DNA of 64,000 bases, from the NCBI RefSeq assembly GCF_004135975.1, contig NZ_CP026538.1, forward strand, positions 2,170,001 through 2,234,000, read 5' to 3'. The position numbers and the translations under genes were made by a program. Numbering within the stretch: the stretch's first letter is position 1; each line of letters begins with the position of its first letter. The DNA comes from Solidesulfovibrio carbinolicus (lineage in GTDB: Bacteria > Desulfobacterota > Desulfovibrionia > Desulfovibrionales > Desulfovibrionaceae). The notes under the pieces are model-generated. The model was not told where the DNA came from. It saw only the letters and a program-made list of their open reading frames with translations, and ran no database searches. Positions 1 through 12,964 of this stretch are shown in pieces.

Positions 1-1192
1 GCTGCTTGATGGTGCGGAAAAGGCAGGCAATGCCCTTGCCGAAGCCGTAGCCCGGCATGAAAATGATGGAGAGCAGGCCGGCGAACAGGATGGCCGTACC
101 CGGAGTGGACAGCAGATTGACGTTGAACACGGCCGGGTAGGGCGCGTCCTTGGCCACGATGGGAGCGGTTTTGACGACCAGATTATGCAGGCCCGGCCAC
201 TCGAACTTCATGATGAAGATCTTGTCCAGGATGGCCTTGAAGGAATCGATGCCCCAGAAAAAGACCATGATGGCCAGGATGATGTAGGGCAGCCAGGCGC
301 GGAAGATCTCGCCACCGGAGAACTGGGCCTCGACGGTGCGCTGGGCGGCCGGAGCTTCATCCGGGAAGTGCCAGGTCTGCTTGGGCTTCCAGACTTTGAG
401 GAACAGCCCCAGACCGAGGATGGTCACAATGGCGGAAATGATGTCGGGCAGGTAGGGGCCGACGTAGTTGGAGACCAGGAACTGGGAACCGGCGAAGCAC
501 ACGCCGGCGATGATGACGGCGGGCAGGACTTCCATGGTGCGCTTGAAACCGCACATGGTGACGGACAGCCACAGCGGCACGATGATGGACAGGAAGGGCA
601 GCTGGCGGCCGCAGATGGCGCTGATTTTCATCATGTCGAGGTCGGTGACCTTGGCCGCGACCACGATGGGGATGCCGATGGCGCCGAAGGCGACCGGGGC
701 GGTGTTGGCGATGAGGCAGATGCCGGCGGCGTACAGCGGGTTAAACCCAAGGCCCACCAGCATGGCGGCGGTGATGGCCACCGGGGTGCCGAAACCGGCG
801 GTGCCTTCGATAAACGAACCGAAGGCAAAGGCGATGAAGATGGCCTGGAGCCGGCGGTCATCGGTGATCTGGGCCAGGGAGTTCTTGATGATGTTGAATT
901 CCCCGGACTCGACGGTCATGTTGTACACCCAGATGGCGGTGACAACGATCCAGACGATGGGGAACAGGCCGAAGGCGGCGCCGTAGAGGGTGGCGTCAAC
1001 AGCCAGGCCCACCGGCATTCCCCAGGCCACGATGGCCAGGATGACGGCGGTGAGCGTGGCGGCAAAAGCCGCTTTGTGGCCGGCCATGCGTTTGACCGCC
1101 AGCATGTAAAACAGCATGTACAGGGGAATGCCTGCCACGAGTGCGGAAAGCCCGTAGCTTCCGAGCGGTTGGTACTGTTGGACCCACGACAT
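1..1192 (-). CDS. lctP: L-lactate permease (partial, cut by window start)
   Basis: Membrane symporter of the lactate permease (LctP/GlcA) family, which brings lactate into the cell for the oxidation enzymes encoded just upstream. About 397 codons are visible. The family is usually near 550 residues, so the C-terminal quarter lies outside the window. The translation is a run of hydrophobic helices with family-typical stretches such as FGSFIEGTAGFGTPVAI near residue 105. The start at 1192 (MSWVQQYQ) was chosen because family members begin with this short polar head before the first helix. It is the last visible gene of the minus-strand lactate operon and follows a GC-rich hairpin. No defect is visible. 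Confidence 0.9.
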   Translation of the reverse strand, partial: MSWVQQYQPLGSYGLSALVAGIPLYMLFYMLAVKRMAGHKAAFAATLTAVILAIVAWGMPVGLAVDATLYGAAFGLFPIVWIVVTAIWVYNMTVESGEFNIIKNSLAQITDDRRLQAIFIAFAFGSFIEGTAGFGTPVAITAAMLVGLGFNPLYAAGICLIANTAPVAFGAIGIPIVVAAKVTDLDMMKISAICGRQLPFLSIIVPLWLSVTMCGFKRTMEVLPAVIIAGVCFAGSQFLVSNYVGPYLPDIISAIVTILGLGLFLKVWKPKQTWHFPDEAPAAQRTVEAQFSGGEIFRAWLPYIILAIMVFFWGIDSFKAILDKIFIMKFEWPGLHNLVVKTAPIVAKDAPYPAVFNVNLLSTPGTAILFAGLLSIIFMPGYGFGKGIACLFRTIKQ

Positions 1193-1284
1193 GTTCTCTC
1201 GCTCCTTTGGTTGGAAAGTTGACCAGCCGCTCCCGATCCCGTCGCCGCGAAGGGCCGGGGTGCGAGCCAAACCGCTATTGGACA

Positions 1285-1322
1285 GGCCCTCCCGAACCCG
1301 GACACGAGGGTCCGGGAGGGCC
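1285..1322 (-). terminator. GC-rich intercistronic hairpin
   Basis: A 15-bp stem with one mismatch and an 8-nt loop lies between the DRTGG protein gene and the lactate permease gene. No T-run follows on the minus strand, so it is more likely an attenuator or mRNA-processing hairpin that separates permease expression from the rest of the operon than a full terminator. Confidence 0.45.
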
Positions 1323-1330
1323 GTGTCGGC

Positions 1331-2395
1331 TTACAGGCCGAGGTTTTTTTTCAGCACCGCCATGTTGACGGACTGCTGCACGATCTTGGTGCCGTGCTCG
1401 ATGCGCGAACGGTCGCGCAGCTTTTCCCGGGTGAGCATGAGTTCCATCTTCTTGGCCACGGAGAAGGTGTCGTCGCGCACCACGATGACGGGCACGCCCT
1501 TGTCCTCGGCCTTGGCCAGGATCATGTCGTTGGGATAGAGGTTGCCGGTGAGAATGAGCGCCGAGCAGTTGCCTTCCAGGGCCACGAGCTGCAGGTCGGC
1601 CCGGTCGCCGCCGCACAGGATGGCCACGTCCTTCTGGCGCTTGAAGAAGGTGACGAAGTTCTCCACCTGCATGGTGCCGATGAGGAAGTTGACCACCAGC
1701 TTGTCGTTTTTCGGGGGAGCGGTGACCAGGCGGCCGCCCAGGCCCACGGCTAGGTCGGAAGCGCGCACGGCGAACATGATGGGATCGTGGGGCACGATGC
1801 CGAGCACGTCCACGCCCCGGCGCTTGAGGAAGGGCACGATCAGGGTCTCGGCCTCTTCGCGGAAGTGCTCGGGCACGTCATTTAAGATGACGCCGACAAG
1901 GTCGTCGCCCAGGGCTTCCTTGGCGGCGGCCAGATAGTCGTAGTTGTATTCCTGGAGGTAGCGGTCGACCAGGATGACCTTGGTGCCCAGGGCCTGGGAC
2001 ACGGACACGCCGTCCACGCCGCAGTACTTGCCGGAGTAGAGGAAGCTGCCCGAGCCGCCGACCAGCATGAGGTCCTTGTCGGCGGACAGCTTCTTGTAGC
2101 TGTCCACAATGCCCGGCAGCAGATTGGCGCAGTCTTCCAGGAAGGCGCGCATCCGGAAGTCCCGGGTGATGACCACCGGGGTCACCAGGGAGGGATTCTC
2201 GGACAGGCCCAGGGCCTGCTGCATGAAATAGGCGTCTTCGTCGCCGATCTGGTTGCCGATCTTATGGGGAACCGCGCCGATGGGCTTCATGTAGCCCACG
2301 CGCTGGCCTTCGCGCTGGAAGTGCTGCCCCAGGGCCAGGGTGACGAGGTTTTTGCCCGAATATCCCTGGGTAGACCCGATGTAGAGACCGATCAT
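1331..2395 (-). CDS. BioD-like P-loop protein with DRTGG domain
   Basis: A 354-residue protein that matches the N-terminal, non-catalytic half of long phosphotransacetylases. It has a BioD/CobB-like P-loop domain (GSTQGYSGKN at residues 7-16) and a DRTGG domain at roughly 215-320. The phosphate acetyltransferase catalytic domain is absent. It sits 24 bp after the ADP-forming acetyl-CoA synthetase gene in the same operon. In long phosphotransacetylases this region is regulatory, sensing metabolites. By inference the free-standing form here is a regulatory or sensing partner of acetate-forming metabolism, but no reaction can be assigned. Confidence 0.75.
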   Translation of the reverse strand: MIGLYIGSTQGYSGKNLVTLALGQHFQREGQRVGYMKPIGAVPHKIGNQIGDEDAYFMQQALGLSENPSLVTPVVITRDFRMRAFLEDCANLLPGIVDSYKKLSADKDLMLVGGSGSFLYSGKYCGVDGVSVSQALGTKVILVDRYLQEYNYDYLAAAKEALGDDLVGVILNDVPEHFREEAETLIVPFLKRRGVDVLGIVPHDPIMFAVRASDLAVGLGGRLVTAPPKNDKLVVNFLIGTMQVENFVTFFKRQKDVAILCGGDRADLQLVALEGNCSALILTGNLYPNDMILAKAEDKGVPVIVVRDDTFSVAKKMELMLTREKLRDRSRIEHGTKIVQQSVNMAVLKKNLGL

Positions 2396-2419
2396 AGGTA
2401 TGTTCCTCCTGGGTTCGTT

Positions 2420-4525
2420 TTAGGCGGAAAGGGTGATGCGCACGTCGGCCACCACGGCCTTCTCGGCATTGACCAGCACCGGATTGAATTCGGCTTCGAC
2501 GATTTCCGGGAAATCCAGGGCCAGCTCGGACATGGTGATGAGAATGTCCTCGATGGCCTGGAAGTTGACGGGCTGTTCGCCGCGCACGCCCTTAAGGAGC
2601 ATGTAGGACTTGATCTCCCGGATGATGCCCTTGGCGTCGTCGCGGCCCAGGGGGGCTAGGCGGAAGGCGATGTCCTTGAGGATTTCCACGTAAATGCCGC
2701 CCAGGCCGAACATCAAAAGCGGCCCGAACTGGTCGTCGCGCTTGAACCCGATGATGATTTCCTTGCAGCCCTTGGGGGCCATCTCCTGGACCAGACAGCC
2801 GGCGATGTAGGCTTCGGGCCGCATGCGCTGGGCCCGGGCCGTGATGTCAAAGAAGGCGTTGCGCACGGCTTCGGCGTCGGCCAGGTTCACCTTGACGCCG
2901 CCCACGTCGGACTTGTGCGAGATTTGGGGCGAGGCGATCTTGAGGACCACGGGGTAACCGATCTTGTCGGCGGCGGCAACGGCTTCGTCCGAGGAGCGGG
3001 CTAGGCCGGTGTTGGGCGTGGGCAGGTTGTAGGCGCGAAGCACTTCCTGGGCCTGGAATTCCACCACTTCGGTGGCGCCCTTGGACCGGGCCTCGTTGAT
3101 GACCAGCCGCGCCTTCTGGCGGTTGCGCCGGACTTCGGGGTACTCCTGGGCCGGGGTCTGCCGCCACAGGTAGTAGTTGTACATGGTCTCGATGCTCTTG
3201 ATCAGCGGCTCGGGGTAGATGGAGCAGGGGATGCCGGCGTCGGTGAGCATCTTCTGGCCGGGGCGGGTGCGCTGGCCGCCCATGTAGTTGACGAAGATGG
3301 GCTTTTTGGTCTTTTTCGAGACCTCAATGATGGCTTCGGCCGTCTCGATGATCTCGGCCGAGGCCGTGGGGGTCAACAGCACCAGAATGGAGTGGACCTG
3401 GGGATCGTCGATGACCACTTCCAGGGTCTTGCGGTAGCGCTCGGCCGGGGCGTCGCCGATGAGGTCGACGGGGTTGTAGAGCGACGCGTAGGGCGGCAGG
3501 AATTCCTTCATGCGTTCGATGGTGGAATTTGACAGCCGGGCCATGTTGAGGCTGGACTTTTCCGTGGCGTCGGCGGCCAGGATGCCGGGGCCGCCGGAGT
3601 TGGTGACGATGCACAGGCCCGGCCCCTCGGGCAGGGGCTGGGTGGAGAAGGCCTGGGCCAGATCGAACAGCGTGGCCATGTCATTGGCCCGGATGACGCC
3701 GGTCTTGCGGAAGGCGGCGGTGTAGGCCTGGTCCGAACCGGCGATGGCGCCGGTGTGGGAGGAGGCGGCCTTGGCGCCGGCGGTGGTGGTGCCGGACTTG
3801 ATCATGATGACCGGCTTTTCCTGGGTGACCTTGGCGGCCTGCTCAATAAAATCCGCGCCGTGCTCGACGTTCTCGATGTACCCGAGAATGACCGAGGTGT
3901 TGGGGTCGGTGCGCAGGTACTCCAGCATGTTGCCTTCGTTGATGACGGCTTTGTTGCCAAGGGACACGAACTTGGAGAACCCGACGTTTTCGCCCAGCGC
4001 CCAGTCGAGAATGGCGGTGCACAGCGCCCCGGACTGGGAGAAAAACGCGATGGAGCCTTTTTCGGGGTAGCCGGCGGCGAACGAGGCGTTATTATTGTCA
4101 TGGGTGCTGATGAGCCCCAGGCAGTTGGGGCCGACCATGGCGATCTCGTGCTCGGTGCACAGCTCGATCAGGCGCTGTTCCAGGGCATAACCTTCCTTGC
4201 CCACTTCCTTGAAGCCCGCCGTGATGATGACGGCCGAGCGCACCTTGCGCTTGGCCAGGGCTTCCATGGACGGCACGACGGCGGCCACGGGCACGACGAT
4301 GACGGCCATGTCCAGGCCTTCGGGCAGGTCCTCGATCTTCTTGGTCACCGGCAGGCCGAGGATCTCGTCGGCCTTGGGGTTCACGGGGATCAGCGTGCCC
4401 TTGTACCCGGCCTCCAGCATGTTGGCCACGACCGTGTGGCCGACCTTGCCCGGGGCGGCGGAGGCCCCGATGACGGCTACGGTTTTGGGCGCGAACAGCG
4501 CGTGGATGTTGTCTTTCAAACTCAT
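2420..4525 (-). CDS. Acetate--CoA ligase (ADP-forming)
   Basis: Cytoplasmic enzyme converting acetyl-CoA + ADP + Pi to acetate + CoA + ATP, the substrate-level phosphorylation step of lactate oxidation. At 701 residues it is a single-chain alpha-beta fusion: a CoA-binding domain (about 8-130), succinyl-CoA ligase-like domains (150-460) and a C-terminal ATP-grasp domain (480-701). The expected phospho-histidine region (SSHTGAIAG) is at about residue 257. In D. vulgaris the matching operon position holds pta and ackA, so this enzyme appears to replace that two-step route. It lies between the Fe-S lactate dehydrogenase subunit gene and the DRTGG protein gene, all co-directional with short gaps. 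Confidence 0.9.
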   Translation of the reverse strand: MSLKDNIHALFAPKTVAVIGASAAPGKVGHTVVANMLEAGYKGTLIPVNPKADEILGLPVTKKIEDLPEGLDMAVIVVPVAAVVPSMEALAKRKVRSAVIITAGFKEVGKEGYALEQRLIELCTEHEIAMVGPNCLGLISTHDNNNASFAAGYPEKGSIAFFSQSGALCTAILDWALGENVGFSKFVSLGNKAVINEGNMLEYLRTDPNTSVILGYIENVEHGADFIEQAAKVTQEKPVIMIKSGTTTAGAKAASSHTGAIAGSDQAYTAAFRKTGVIRANDMATLFDLAQAFSTQPLPEGPGLCIVTNSGGPGILAADATEKSSLNMARLSNSTIERMKEFLPPYASLYNPVDLIGDAPAERYRKTLEVVIDDPQVHSILVLLTPTASAEIIETAEAIIEVSKKTKKPIFVNYMGGQRTRPGQKMLTDAGIPCSIYPEPLIKSIETMYNYYLWRQTPAQEYPEVRRNRQKARLVINEARSKGATEVVEFQAQEVLRAYNLPTPNTGLARSSDEAVAAADKIGYPVVLKIASPQISHKSDVGGVKVNLADAEAVRNAFFDITARAQRMRPEAYIAGCLVQEMAPKGCKEIIIGFKRDDQFGPLLMFGLGGIYVEILKDIAFRLAPLGRDDAKGIIREIKSYMLLKGVRGEQPVNFQAIEDILITMSELALDFPEIVEAEFNPVLVNAEKAVVADVRITLSA

Positions 4526-4562
4526 TCGGCTACCTCGCTCGCCAAGTTGGTTGTGTGCCGGA

Positions 4563-5867
4563 TCAGCGGCCGGCCAGGGTCTCCGCGTAGATTTCCACCG
4601 GATGCCTGATGGCCAGCGTATCGCCGGCCTGTGACAACATGTCGCCTATCTGGAGCATGCAGGCCGGGCAGCTCGTGGCCGCCACCGCCGCGCCCGTGGC
4701 CACGATGTTGTCCCGCTTGCGCTTGCCGATACGTTTGGACAGGTCGTAATGCTGCAGCGTGAAGCTGCCGCCGGAACCGCAGCAGGAATCCGCGCCCTCC
4801 ATTTCCTGGAGTTTGTAGCGCGGATTGCAGCCGATCAGCGCCCGGGGTTCGGCGGAGATGCCCAGGGACTTTTTGAGGTGGCAGGGATCGTGGTAGGTCA
4901 CGGTTACCGGCTCGCCGGAAACGGCGACGTCGGCCGGCGTAACACCCACGTCCTGGATGAGGAAGGCGCTTACGTCCTTGACCTTGGCCGACAGTTCCTT
5001 GACCTGGTAGCGGGTCGTGGCCGGCAGATCCTCGGCCATCAGGGGCCAGATTTTCTTGATGGTGGAAGTGCAGGTGGCGCAGGGCGTCACCAGCACGTCG
5101 AAGTCGGATTCGGCAAAGACCTTCATGTTGAGGGCCACGAGCTTCTCGAAGGTCTCGCGGTCGCCCGAGGACAGGGCCGGGATGCCGCAGCAGGCCTGGG
5201 CATGGGGCATGAAGACGCCGACGCCGTGGTGGTCGCAGACCTTAAGGACCGCTTCGCCGATGCGCGGGAACATTTTGTCCACCACGCAGCCGTAGAAAAA
5301 CGCGATCTTGAGGCCGGAGTGGCCGCGCGGCGTGTCACGCTGCGTGGCGACGTCATGCAACGGCTTGTCGGCCAGGGGCGCGAAGTGGCGGCCGCCGATG
5401 AGGTCGGAGAAGACCCGGGCGCAGGACGAACCCAGCATGTCGTTGACCGGCTTGGTGAAAAGTCCCTGGAACTTGGAGGCCACGCCAAGTACGGTGTCGA
5501 AGAGCTTGGGGTTTTGCAAAAGGCCCCGGAAGATGGCTCGTTTGACCGGCGGCAGGCCGTAGTAGCCGGTCAAAAAGGCCCGGGCCTTGAAGAAGATGTC
5601 CAAGGCCTTGACGCCGCTTGGACAGTTGGCCTGGCAGGAACCGCACAAAAGACAAGCGTCCAGGCGTTCCTTGACTCCGGCCGGGTCCTTGATGACCTCG
5701 TCGGCCAGACATTCGAGCAGGGCGATCTTGCCCCGGGCCACATGTCCCTCCAAGCCGGTCTCGGCGTAGATGGGACACACGGCCTGGCACATGCCGCAGC
5801 GCATGCAGGCCACGAGCTGGTCATCGATCTGTTTGAGCAGCCCAACGAGCTGACGCATCTCGCTCAT
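4563..5867 (-). CDS. Lactate/glycolate dehydrogenase iron-sulfur subunit (GlcF-like)
   Basis: Electron-transfer partner of the FAD subunit encoded immediately upstream. Two ferredoxin-type 4Fe-4S motifs (CMRCGMCQAVCP near residue 21 and CLLCGSCQANCP near residue 70) are followed by two cysteine-rich CCG domains like those of heterodisulfide reductase HdrD and GlcF. The start at 5867 (MSEMRQL) was chosen over the longer frame because it lies one base after the upstream stop codon, giving tight translational coupling. The length (434 aa) fits the family. The probable role is passing lactate electrons to the membrane quinone pool or to Hdr-type complexes. Confidence 0.88.
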   Translation of the reverse strand: MSEMRQLVGLLKQIDDQLVACMRCGMCQAVCPIYAETGLEGHVARGKIALLECLADEVIKDPAGVKERLDACLLCGSCQANCPSGVKALDIFFKARAFLTGYYGLPPVKRAIFRGLLQNPKLFDTVLGVASKFQGLFTKPVNDMLGSSCARVFSDLIGGRHFAPLADKPLHDVATQRDTPRGHSGLKIAFFYGCVVDKMFPRIGEAVLKVCDHHGVGVFMPHAQACCGIPALSSGDRETFEKLVALNMKVFAESDFDVLVTPCATCTSTIKKIWPLMAEDLPATTRYQVKELSAKVKDVSAFLIQDVGVTPADVAVSGEPVTVTYHDPCHLKKSLGISAEPRALIGCNPRYKLQEMEGADSCCGSGGSFTLQHYDLSKRIGKRKRDNIVATGAAVAATSCPACMLQIGDMLSQAGDTLAIRHPVEIYAETLAGR

Positions 5868-5868
5868 G

Positions 5869-7248
5869 TTAGGCCCCCGTGATCTTGCCCGGATTGAGGA
5901 TGTTCTTGGGATCAAGGGCGGCCTTTAAGCGCTTGGCGTACATGATGGAACCCTGGCCCACTTCCTTGACCATGTACTTGGACTTGGCCATGCCGATGCC
6001 GTGCTCGCCGGACAGCGTGCCGCCCAGGGACAGGGCCACGTCGAAGATCTCGTCGATGGCCGCTTCCACCCGGGTGAATTCGGCGTGGTCGCGCTTGTCG
6101 GTGAGGATGGTGGGATGCAGGTTGCCGTCGCCGGCGTGGCCGAAGGTGCCGATGGTCAGTTTGTACTTCTCGGCGATCTTCTCCAGCGCCCCGACCATGG
6201 CCGGGATCTTGGAGCGCGGCACGGTGGCGTCCTCAAGCACCGTGGTCGGGCGCACCCGGGCCAGGGCCGATAGGGCGGCGCGGCGGGCTTCCCAGACCTT
6301 GTTGCGCTCGACGGCGTCCTTGGCCACCTGGATGCGGGTGGCGCCGACGCGCTTGCAGATGGCCTCGACCTCGGCGGCTTCGTCCTCGACCTGGGCCGGA
6401 TGGCCGTCCACTTCGATTAAGAGCAGGGCCTTGGCGTCGGTGGGCAGCCCGGCGTGGGCGAAGTCCTCGACGGTCTTGATGGTGAAGTCGTCCATGTACT
6501 CAAGGGTCGCCGGGACGATCTTGGCGGCGATGATGGCGGCCACGGTTTCCGAGGCTTTGCCCAGGTCGTCGAAGATGGCCATCATGGCCTTGCTGGCCTT
6601 GGGCGGCGGCACGAGCTTCAAGATGATCTCGTTGAAAACGCCCAAGGTGCCTTCGGAACCGACCATGAGGCCGTGGAGGTTCATGCCGGTGACGCACTTG
6701 ACGGTGCGCGACCCGGTTTTGACCAGCTCGCCGTCCACGTCATAGAAGCTCATGCCCATGACGTAGTCCTTGGTGACGCCGTACTTGAGGCCGCGCAGGC
6801 CGCCGGCGTTCTCGGCCACGTTGCCGCCCATGGTGGACACGGCCTGGCTGCCCGGATCGGGCGGGTAAAAAAGGCCCCGCTTGGCCACCTCGGCGGCGAA
6901 CTTGGCCGTGACCACGCCGGTCTGGACCACGGCGTACATGTCGGCTTCGTTGATCTCAATGATCTTGTTGAGCGCGCCGGTCAGCACCACCACCCCGCCT
7001 TCGGAGGGGATGGTGCCGCCGCTTAAATTCGTTCCCGAGCCGCGAACGGTCAGCGGCAGCCCGAGCTCATTGCAGGTTTTAACCACCCGTCCCAGAGCCT
7101 CGGGCGTCTCCGGACGCACGGCCAAGGCCGGGAGCTGGGGGGGAAGGACCGCCGCGTCGTAGGCGTAATTGTGGCGGTCCACCTCGCTGGCCAGGACGTT
7201 GCCCGTGCCGACGATTTCCTCGAACTTCTGGGACAGGTGGTTGCTCAT
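5869..7248 (-). CDS. FAD-linked lactate dehydrogenase / GlcD-type oxidase
   Basis: Flavoprotein subunit that oxidises lactate to pyruvate (GlcD/D-lactate dehydrogenase family). The 459 residues hold an N-terminal FAD_binding_4 (PCMH) domain with the family signature RGSGTNLSGG near residue 70, and a C-terminal FAD-oxidase domain with the GHAGDGNLHP metal/substrate motif near residue 370. The protein ends in a typical NPGKI segment. It lies 20 bp downstream of the PFOR gene and one base before the Fe-S subunit gene. Stereospecificity (D- versus L-lactate) cannot be read from sequence, but the GlcD fold favours D-lactate or glycolate. Confidence 0.9.
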   Translation of the reverse strand: MSNHLSQKFEEIVGTGNVLASEVDRHNYAYDAAVLPPQLPALAVRPETPEALGRVVKTCNELGLPLTVRGSGTNLSGGTIPSEGGVVVLTGALNKIIEINEADMYAVVQTGVVTAKFAAEVAKRGLFYPPDPGSQAVSTMGGNVAENAGGLRGLKYGVTKDYVMGMSFYDVDGELVKTGSRTVKCVTGMNLHGLMVGSEGTLGVFNEIILKLVPPPKASKAMMAIFDDLGKASETVAAIIAAKIVPATLEYMDDFTIKTVEDFAHAGLPTDAKALLLIEVDGHPAQVEDEAAEVEAICKRVGATRIQVAKDAVERNKVWEARRAALSALARVRPTTVLEDATVPRSKIPAMVGALEKIAEKYKLTIGTFGHAGDGNLHPTILTDKRDHAEFTRVEAAIDEIFDVALSLGGTLSGEHGIGMAKSKYMVKEVGQGSIMYAKRLKAALDPKNILNPGKITGA

Positions 7249-7269
7249 CGTTTTTCTCGCTTGGCTACG

Positions 7270-10923
<3,654 letters not shown>

Positions 10924-10978
10924 TTAAAGGTTGTCGTTCGACCGAATGGGACAAGGCCGGGTCGACCCTGCCGCATAG

Positions 10979-10993
10979 GCAAGTCGTGTGCCA
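10979..10993 (-). promoter_or_regulatory. Sigma-54 promoter of the lactate operon
   Basis: Read on the minus strand the site is TGGCAC-ACGAC-TTGC, matching the -24/-12 consensus TGGCAC-N5-TTGC at every defining base. It lies about 70 bp upstream of the por start codon. The adjacent response regulator has the sigma-54 contact motif GAFTGAD, so it is the natural activator. A start of transcription near 10,967 is expected. Confidence 0.85.
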
Positions 10994-11146
10994 TCACGGC
11001 AAAATGCAAGAATTCCGATGAATTGCCGATAAGATGCAACCGCTCCGGGTCCAGGCGGGTTGCCGTATCCGAGAAGCCGGATGCGGCTTCAGGGGCTAAT
11101 ACCCTGAAATGTATGACTTCGTAAAGCGCTGCTCCAAAGGCGGTTA

Positions 11147-11189
11147 GTCTGATTTTTCAGACGCATTAGTTGAGTCTGGTTTTTCAGAC
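11147..11189. promoter_or_regulatory. Paired palindromic activator sites (UAS)
   Basis: Two near-identical palindromes, GTCTGATTTTTCAGAC at 11147-11162 and GTCTGGTTTTTCAGAC at 11174-11189, are 27 bp apart. They lie 150-200 bp upstream of the sigma-54 promoter, the normal place for binding sites of an NtrC-type activator. The inferred ligand is the response regulator encoded at 11525-12964. Confidence 0.7.
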
Positions 11190-11311
11190 TTAACGCTTCA
11201 AGCCGCGCTGCGCCGGGACAGGGAGTTCAACCCCTTTCGTGCCACAGACAAGGCTTTTTGGCACGTAAAAAGGGCTGAAAATGACTTTGTTCCAAAAGTC
11301 CCAAGGAATGG

Positions 11312-11343
11312 GTCTGGCTTTATTCAGACTTGAACAGTCTGAA
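11312..11343. promoter_or_regulatory. Further copies of the GTCTG/CAGAC activator motif
   Basis: The half-sites recur as GTCTGG-N6-TCAGAC (11312-11329), overlapping TTCAGAC-N7-GTCTGAA (11323-11343). Spacing is looser than in the proximal pair. They may be secondary sites used for looping, or sites acting in autoregulation. The motif occurs in this intergenic region in at least three places. Confidence 0.5.
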
Positions 11344-11524
11344 AAAGACGACACGGCTGTGGCGTGGCGAGCAATGGCAAGCCGTTACGTCCAGGCGACG
11401 ACTGGCAACCACCTGCACCGGGCGTCCGGGCATGGGCCGTGGCGTTGGACGGGCGGAGGGGGCGAATCTGACAACTGAATTTTGATAACCGGTTTGTCGG
11501 CGAGTTTGTGCCTGAATTCCCAAG

Positions 11525-12960
<1,436 letters not shown>

Positions 12961-12964
<4 letters not shown>

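Noticed and set aside
11226-11244. Second TGGCAC match upstream of por on the minus strand
   Set aside because: The -12 element is poor (GT in place of GC at the required distance), whereas the match at 10979-10993 is complete.
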